From Alphaproteobacteria bacterium (GTDB lineage: Bacteria; Pseudomonadota; Alphaproteobacteria; ATCC43930; CGMCC-115725), in NCBI GenBank assembly GCA_019237175.1, contig JAFAHP010000037.1:1-7999 (forward strand): a stretch of DNA of 7,999 bases, in the 5' to 3' direction. The first letter of the stretch is position 1. Each line of letters opens with the position of its first letter. Below the pieces are notes generated by a model. That model did not search any database, had not been told where the DNA came from, and saw nothing but the letters and a program-made list of their open reading frames with translations. The position numbers and the translations under genes were made by a program. Below, piece by piece: positions 6,032 through 7,999 of this stretch.

Positions 6032-6385
6032 ATGCGGTTCCTCGCCAACGAGAACTTCCCGGGCGCCGCCGTATCTATGATTAAATCCGCGGGCCACGAC
6101 ATCGTCTGGGTGCGGAGCGCAGCACCGGGCGCGAGTGACCTCGAAGTTCTGGCCCGGGCCGCGCAAGAGTCGCGGATTCTGCTTACTTTTGATAAGGATT
6201 TTGGCGAGCTGGCTCGTGCGTCGGCGCTACCGGCAAGCTGTGGCGTCGTACTATTCCGCATACCGATGCCCAGACCGAGCGATGTTGGCGCACGACTCGC
6301 CGGTCTGATCACCGCACGTGACGATTGGGCGGGGCACTTTTCTGTGGTCGAGCCCGGCCGCGTGCGCATGCGAGTGTTGGCGTAA
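6032..6385 (+). CDS. DUF5615-family PIN-like protein, likely toxin
   Basis: This 117-residue protein has the DUF5615 (COG4634) pattern, a PIN-like fold related to Mut7-C and VapC nucleases. Seen: MRFLANENFP at the start with acidic E7, then AGHDIVWV (20-27), D36 in the segment before LARAA, the core ILLTFDKDFGELA (49-61) with D54 and D56, and GVVLFRIP (71-78). E7, D36, D54 and D56 are the likely metal-binding set of a ribonuclease; position 6 is Asn where many relatives have Asp. It starts one base after the DUF433 stop, as expected for co-translated antitoxin and toxin. RNase activity is inferred from the family and has not been shown for this protein. It is an intact frame of normal length. 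Confidence 0.85.
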   Translation: MRFLANENFPGAAVSMIKSAGHDIVWVRSAAPGASDLEVLARAAQESRILLTFDKDFGELARASALPASCGVVLFRIPMPRPSDVGARLAGLITARDDWAGHFSVVEPGRVRMRVLA

Positions 6386-6476
6386 GGCAGCGTCAGATAC
6401 TGGAGTAAATAAGCGCGCGATTAACGCGGCCTACGTCAACGCGTGCTGTCGGGGAGTGCGCAATGAAGAGCGGGAA

Positions 6477-6490
6477 CGGGGCACGCCCCG
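6477..6490 (+). other. GC hairpin just before the SBP-B ribosome site
   Basis: CGGGG (6477-6481) and CCCCG (6486-6490) flank a CACG loop. The hairpin ends two bases before the junction repeat that supplies the SBP-B Shine-Dalgarno sequence. It could slow read-through from the toxin gene or affect translation of SBP-B. No T-tract follows, so it is not a standard terminator. Confidence 0.25.
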
Positions 6491-6491
6491 C

Positions 6492-6521
6492 GCCGATGAG
6501 GTCATCGAATGAGGCGGCGTG
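6492..6521 (+). repeat. SBP gene-junction repeat, copy right of the DUF433/DUF5615 pair
   Basis: This is a copy of the ADEVIE-stop-start junction without an SBP gene in front of it: the upstream sequence is the 3' region of the DUF5615 gene. It matches 5673-5702 at 29 of 30 bases. The fragment is probably kept because GAGG (6498-6501), seven bases before ATG 6509, is the ribosome site for SBP-B. Confidence 0.75.
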
Positions 6522-7501
6522 ATGTCATGGCGGGCCTGTTGCTCGCCTCGGCGGCGCCAAGGGTCTGGGCGCAGGCAAGGCCGAACCGGCACCGGATTGC
6601 GATTATCCGGCCCGCTGGCCCCGTCTCTCTGATCAGCGCTACGGGGATTCGTTTCTATCGGGCGTTTTTCGCTGAGCTGCGCCAGTTGGGCGATGTCGAG
6701 GGACAAAACCTGACGGTGGAGCGGTATTCCGGCGAGGGGCGGCCCGAAGGCTATGCTGATCTCGGTCGCAAGGTTGTCAACGGCAAGCCCGATGTCATTG
6801 TCGCGATTACCCCGCCGATCATGCAGGCGGTCCGCGCGGCCACCAGCACCATACCGATCTTGTTCACCAGCGGTGATCCGATCCGATCAGGACTGGTGAC
6901 GAACCTCGCGCATCCCGGCGGAAACATCACCGGCATCACCGTTCAGACCGGGATGGAGGTCGATGCAAAGCGCCTAGAAATCTTGAAGGAGGTCGTGCCT
7001 TCGGCATCCACGGTCGCAGCCCTTTATATGCGCTTATTTTGGCAGGAGGATGGCCCGCCGCTTCTTGAGGTAAGCCGGCGGCTGCACATCTCGCTGGTCG
7101 GTATGCTGCTCGAGCAGTCGACCCCGGCCGAGTTTCAACGCCTGTTCGCGGAGATCGCACGGGATCGGCCGGATGCGATCATCGTGCAGAGCGACGCTGC
7201 GCTGACCGCCTATCATCCGTTGATTGTCGAGCTGGTCAATAAGAGCCGCTTGCCGGCAGCCTATGCCTGGCCTGAATATCCGGAGGCGGGAGGACTGATG
7301 TCTTATGGGGCCGACCTCGGCGAGGTCGGGCGGCGGATGGCCGATGACGTGCACCAGGTCCTCAACGGCGTGAAACCAGGCGACATTCCGATCTATCAGC
7401 CCACCAAATACGAGTTCGCGGTCAATCTAAAAACTGCCAAGGCCCAAGGTGTTGCTGTCCCACCCTCGCTGCTCGCCGCCGCCGACGAGGTCATCGAATG
7501 A
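6509..7501 (+). CDS. ABC transporter substrate-binding protein (SBP-B)
   Basis: This is a 330-residue COG2984-type periplasmic binding protein. The N-terminus MRRRDVMAGLLLASAAPRVWA is a likely signal peptide; the twin Arg is followed by Asp-Val rather than the Asp-Phe of the other copies, so Tat routing is less certain. Family marks: EGQNLTVERYSG, HPGGNITGI, LEILKEVVPS, GGLMSYGADLGEVGRRMADD, GDIPIYQPTKYEF and the terminal LLAAADEVIE. It shares with SBP-A the N-terminal HRIA...GPV motif, which separates these two from SBP-C. The start is supported by GAGG (6498-6501) at seven bases, supplied by an orphan SBP tail sequence. Its own last codons again contain GAGG and overlap the next start as ATGA, so SBP-B and SBP-C are probably translationally coupled. 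Ligand unknown. Confidence 0.93.
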   Translation: MRRRDVMAGLLLASAAPRVWAQARPNRHRIAIIRPAGPVSLISATGIRFYRAFFAELRQLGDVEGQNLTVERYSGEGRPEGYADLGRKVVNGKPDVIVAITPPIMQAVRAATSTIPILFTSGDPIRSGLVTNLAHPGGNITGITVQTGMEVDAKRLEILKEVVPSASTVAALYMRLFWQEDGPPLLEVSRRLHISLVGMLLEQSTPAEFQRLFAEIARDRPDAIIVQSDAALTAYHPLIVELVNKSRLPAAYAWPEYPEAGGLMSYGADLGEVGRRMADDVHQVLNGVKPGDIPIYQPTKYEFAVNLKTAKAQGVAVPPSLLAAADEVIE

Positions 7502-7534
7502 GGCGGCGGGATTTCACCGTCGGGCTGTTGCTCG
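7481..7534 (+). repeat. SBP gene junction, intact coupled copy (SBP-B to SBP-C)
   Basis: This is the one complete working junction in the window. The DEVIE codons of SBP-B include GAGG (7487-7490), seven bases later comes ATG (7498-7500), and the SBP-B stop TGA occupies 7499-7501. Bases 7494-7534 match 4694-4734 at 40 of 41. Confidence 0.8.
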
Positions 7535-7999
7535 CCTTGGCGGTTCCAACCGCGCGCGCCGAGCAGTCGGTCGCTGCGATCGGCTATCTCAGTGGCGGAT
7601 CGCGAGAGTCCGACAACATCCCTGCCCGTCTCGTGGCCTTGCGGCAAGGCCTTCGCGAGCTGGGTTATGTCGAGGGCCAAAACCTGGAGGTCGAATATCG
7701 TTGGGCGCAGGACCAATATGAGCGACTACCCGCTTTGGCGGCCGATCTCGTTCGCCGCCAAGTCTCCGTAATTGTCGCACCCGGCGCTCCGGCCGCGATC
7801 GCGGCTCACACCGCAACTTCGAGGATCCCGATTGTCTTCAACCTCGGGATCGACCCGGTTCGGGCGGGGTTCGTCGCCAGCTTCAACCAGCCGGGCGGCA
7901 ATATCACCGGGGTCGAGCTGTTGACTACTGAGTTGGCGGGAAAACGCCTCGACTTGCTGCACGAGCTGCTGCCGTCAGCAGCCGTCGTCGCATTGCTGG
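7498..7999 (+). CDS. ABC transporter substrate-binding protein (SBP-C), 3' end outside window
   Basis: The frame is open from ATG 7498 to the right edge, 167 complete codons. The N-terminus MRRRDFTVGLLLALAVPTARA has the RRDF twin-arginine pattern, a hydrophobic core and an A-R-A cleavage site at residue 21. The mature part has family marks: IGYLSGGS (28-35), LRELGYVEGQNLEVEYRWA, an AADLVRR segment, IPIVFN, DPVRAGFV and QPGGNITGV. It follows the common COG2984 pattern and differs strongly from SBP-A and SBP-B outside the signal peptide, so it probably binds a different ligand. The start overlaps the SBP-B stop by four bases, which suggests coupled translation. The C-terminal lobe is not in the window. 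Confidence 0.93.
   Translation, partial: MRRRDFTVGLLLALAVPTARAEQSVAAIGYLSGGSRESDNIPARLVALRQGLRELGYVEGQNLEVEYRWAQDQYERLPALAADLVRRQVSVIVAPGAPAAIAAHTATSRIPIVFNLGIDPVRAGFVASFNQPGGNITGVELLTTELAGKRLDLLHELLPSAAVVALL

Noticed and set aside
6318..6512. A 64-codon plus-strand frame ending in ADEVIE
   Set aside because: It overlaps the end of the DUF5615 gene in another frame, and only its last codons resemble an SBP. It is the orphan junction fragment, not a gene.
4575..7716. Minus-strand frames over the SBP 5' ends (4575-4781, 6431-6706, 7396-7716) sharing a PPHS motif
   Set aside because: The shared residues are the reverse reading of the repeated SBP junction and start sequence, so their conservation comes from the sense strand. 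I suspect similar frames are listed as hypothetical proteins in databases, but here they are shadows.
1..7999. CRISPR arrays, tRNA or rRNA genes, transposase genes
   Set aside because: No spaced short repeats, no cloverleaf or rRNA sequence, and no transposase-like frame was seen. The recurring units are SBP junctions.

Overview
The window is GC-rich and every supported gene lies on the plus strand. It reads like an accessory region of an alphaproteobacterium, most likely a Rhizobiales member of the Bradyrhizobium/Rhodopseudomonas type. That placement is inferred from base composition, from the many COG2984-type ABC substrate-binding proteins with an MRRRDF start, and from REP-like palindromes resembling the 'cctcatggtgagg...tctcgaacca' intergenic repeats I associate with that group. 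No database search was possible.

Layout. (1) Bases 1-141 are the 3' end of an ABC substrate-binding protein (SBP) gene. It overlaps a decayed SBP relic (about 138-275). (2) Bases 277-4571 hold a metabolic block: a candidate promoter inside an inverted repeat, a short-chain dehydrogenase/reductase (SDR, 363-1187), and two closely related MFS transporters of the metabolite:H+ symporter type (1376-2740 and 3210-4571). The two transporters are separated by a 469-base gap with two palindromic repeats. (3) Bases 4698-7999 return to the SBP array: SBP-A (4698-5693), then a DUF433/DUF5615 toxin-antitoxin-like pair (5797-6030, 6032-6385), then SBP-B (6509-7501) and SBP-C (7498 to the right edge, incomplete).

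How it fits together. The SBP genes form a head-to-tail array. The last codons of one gene (Asp-Glu-Val-Ile-Glu-stop) contain a GAGG Shine-Dalgarno sequence placed 7 nt before the next start codon, and the start and stop codons overlap as ATGA. Copies of this junction sequence bracket both the SDR-MFS-MFS block and the DUF433/DUF5615 pair. This suggests an SBP array into which unrelated genes have been placed at gene junctions. No ABC permease or ATPase gene is present in the window. The SDR and the two MFS genes could form a small uptake-and-oxidation unit for an organic acid or alcohol, but the substrate cannot be read from the sequence.

I do not see a clear new defence or biosynthetic system. 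The most unusual feature is the repeated gene-junction sequence and what sits between its copies.
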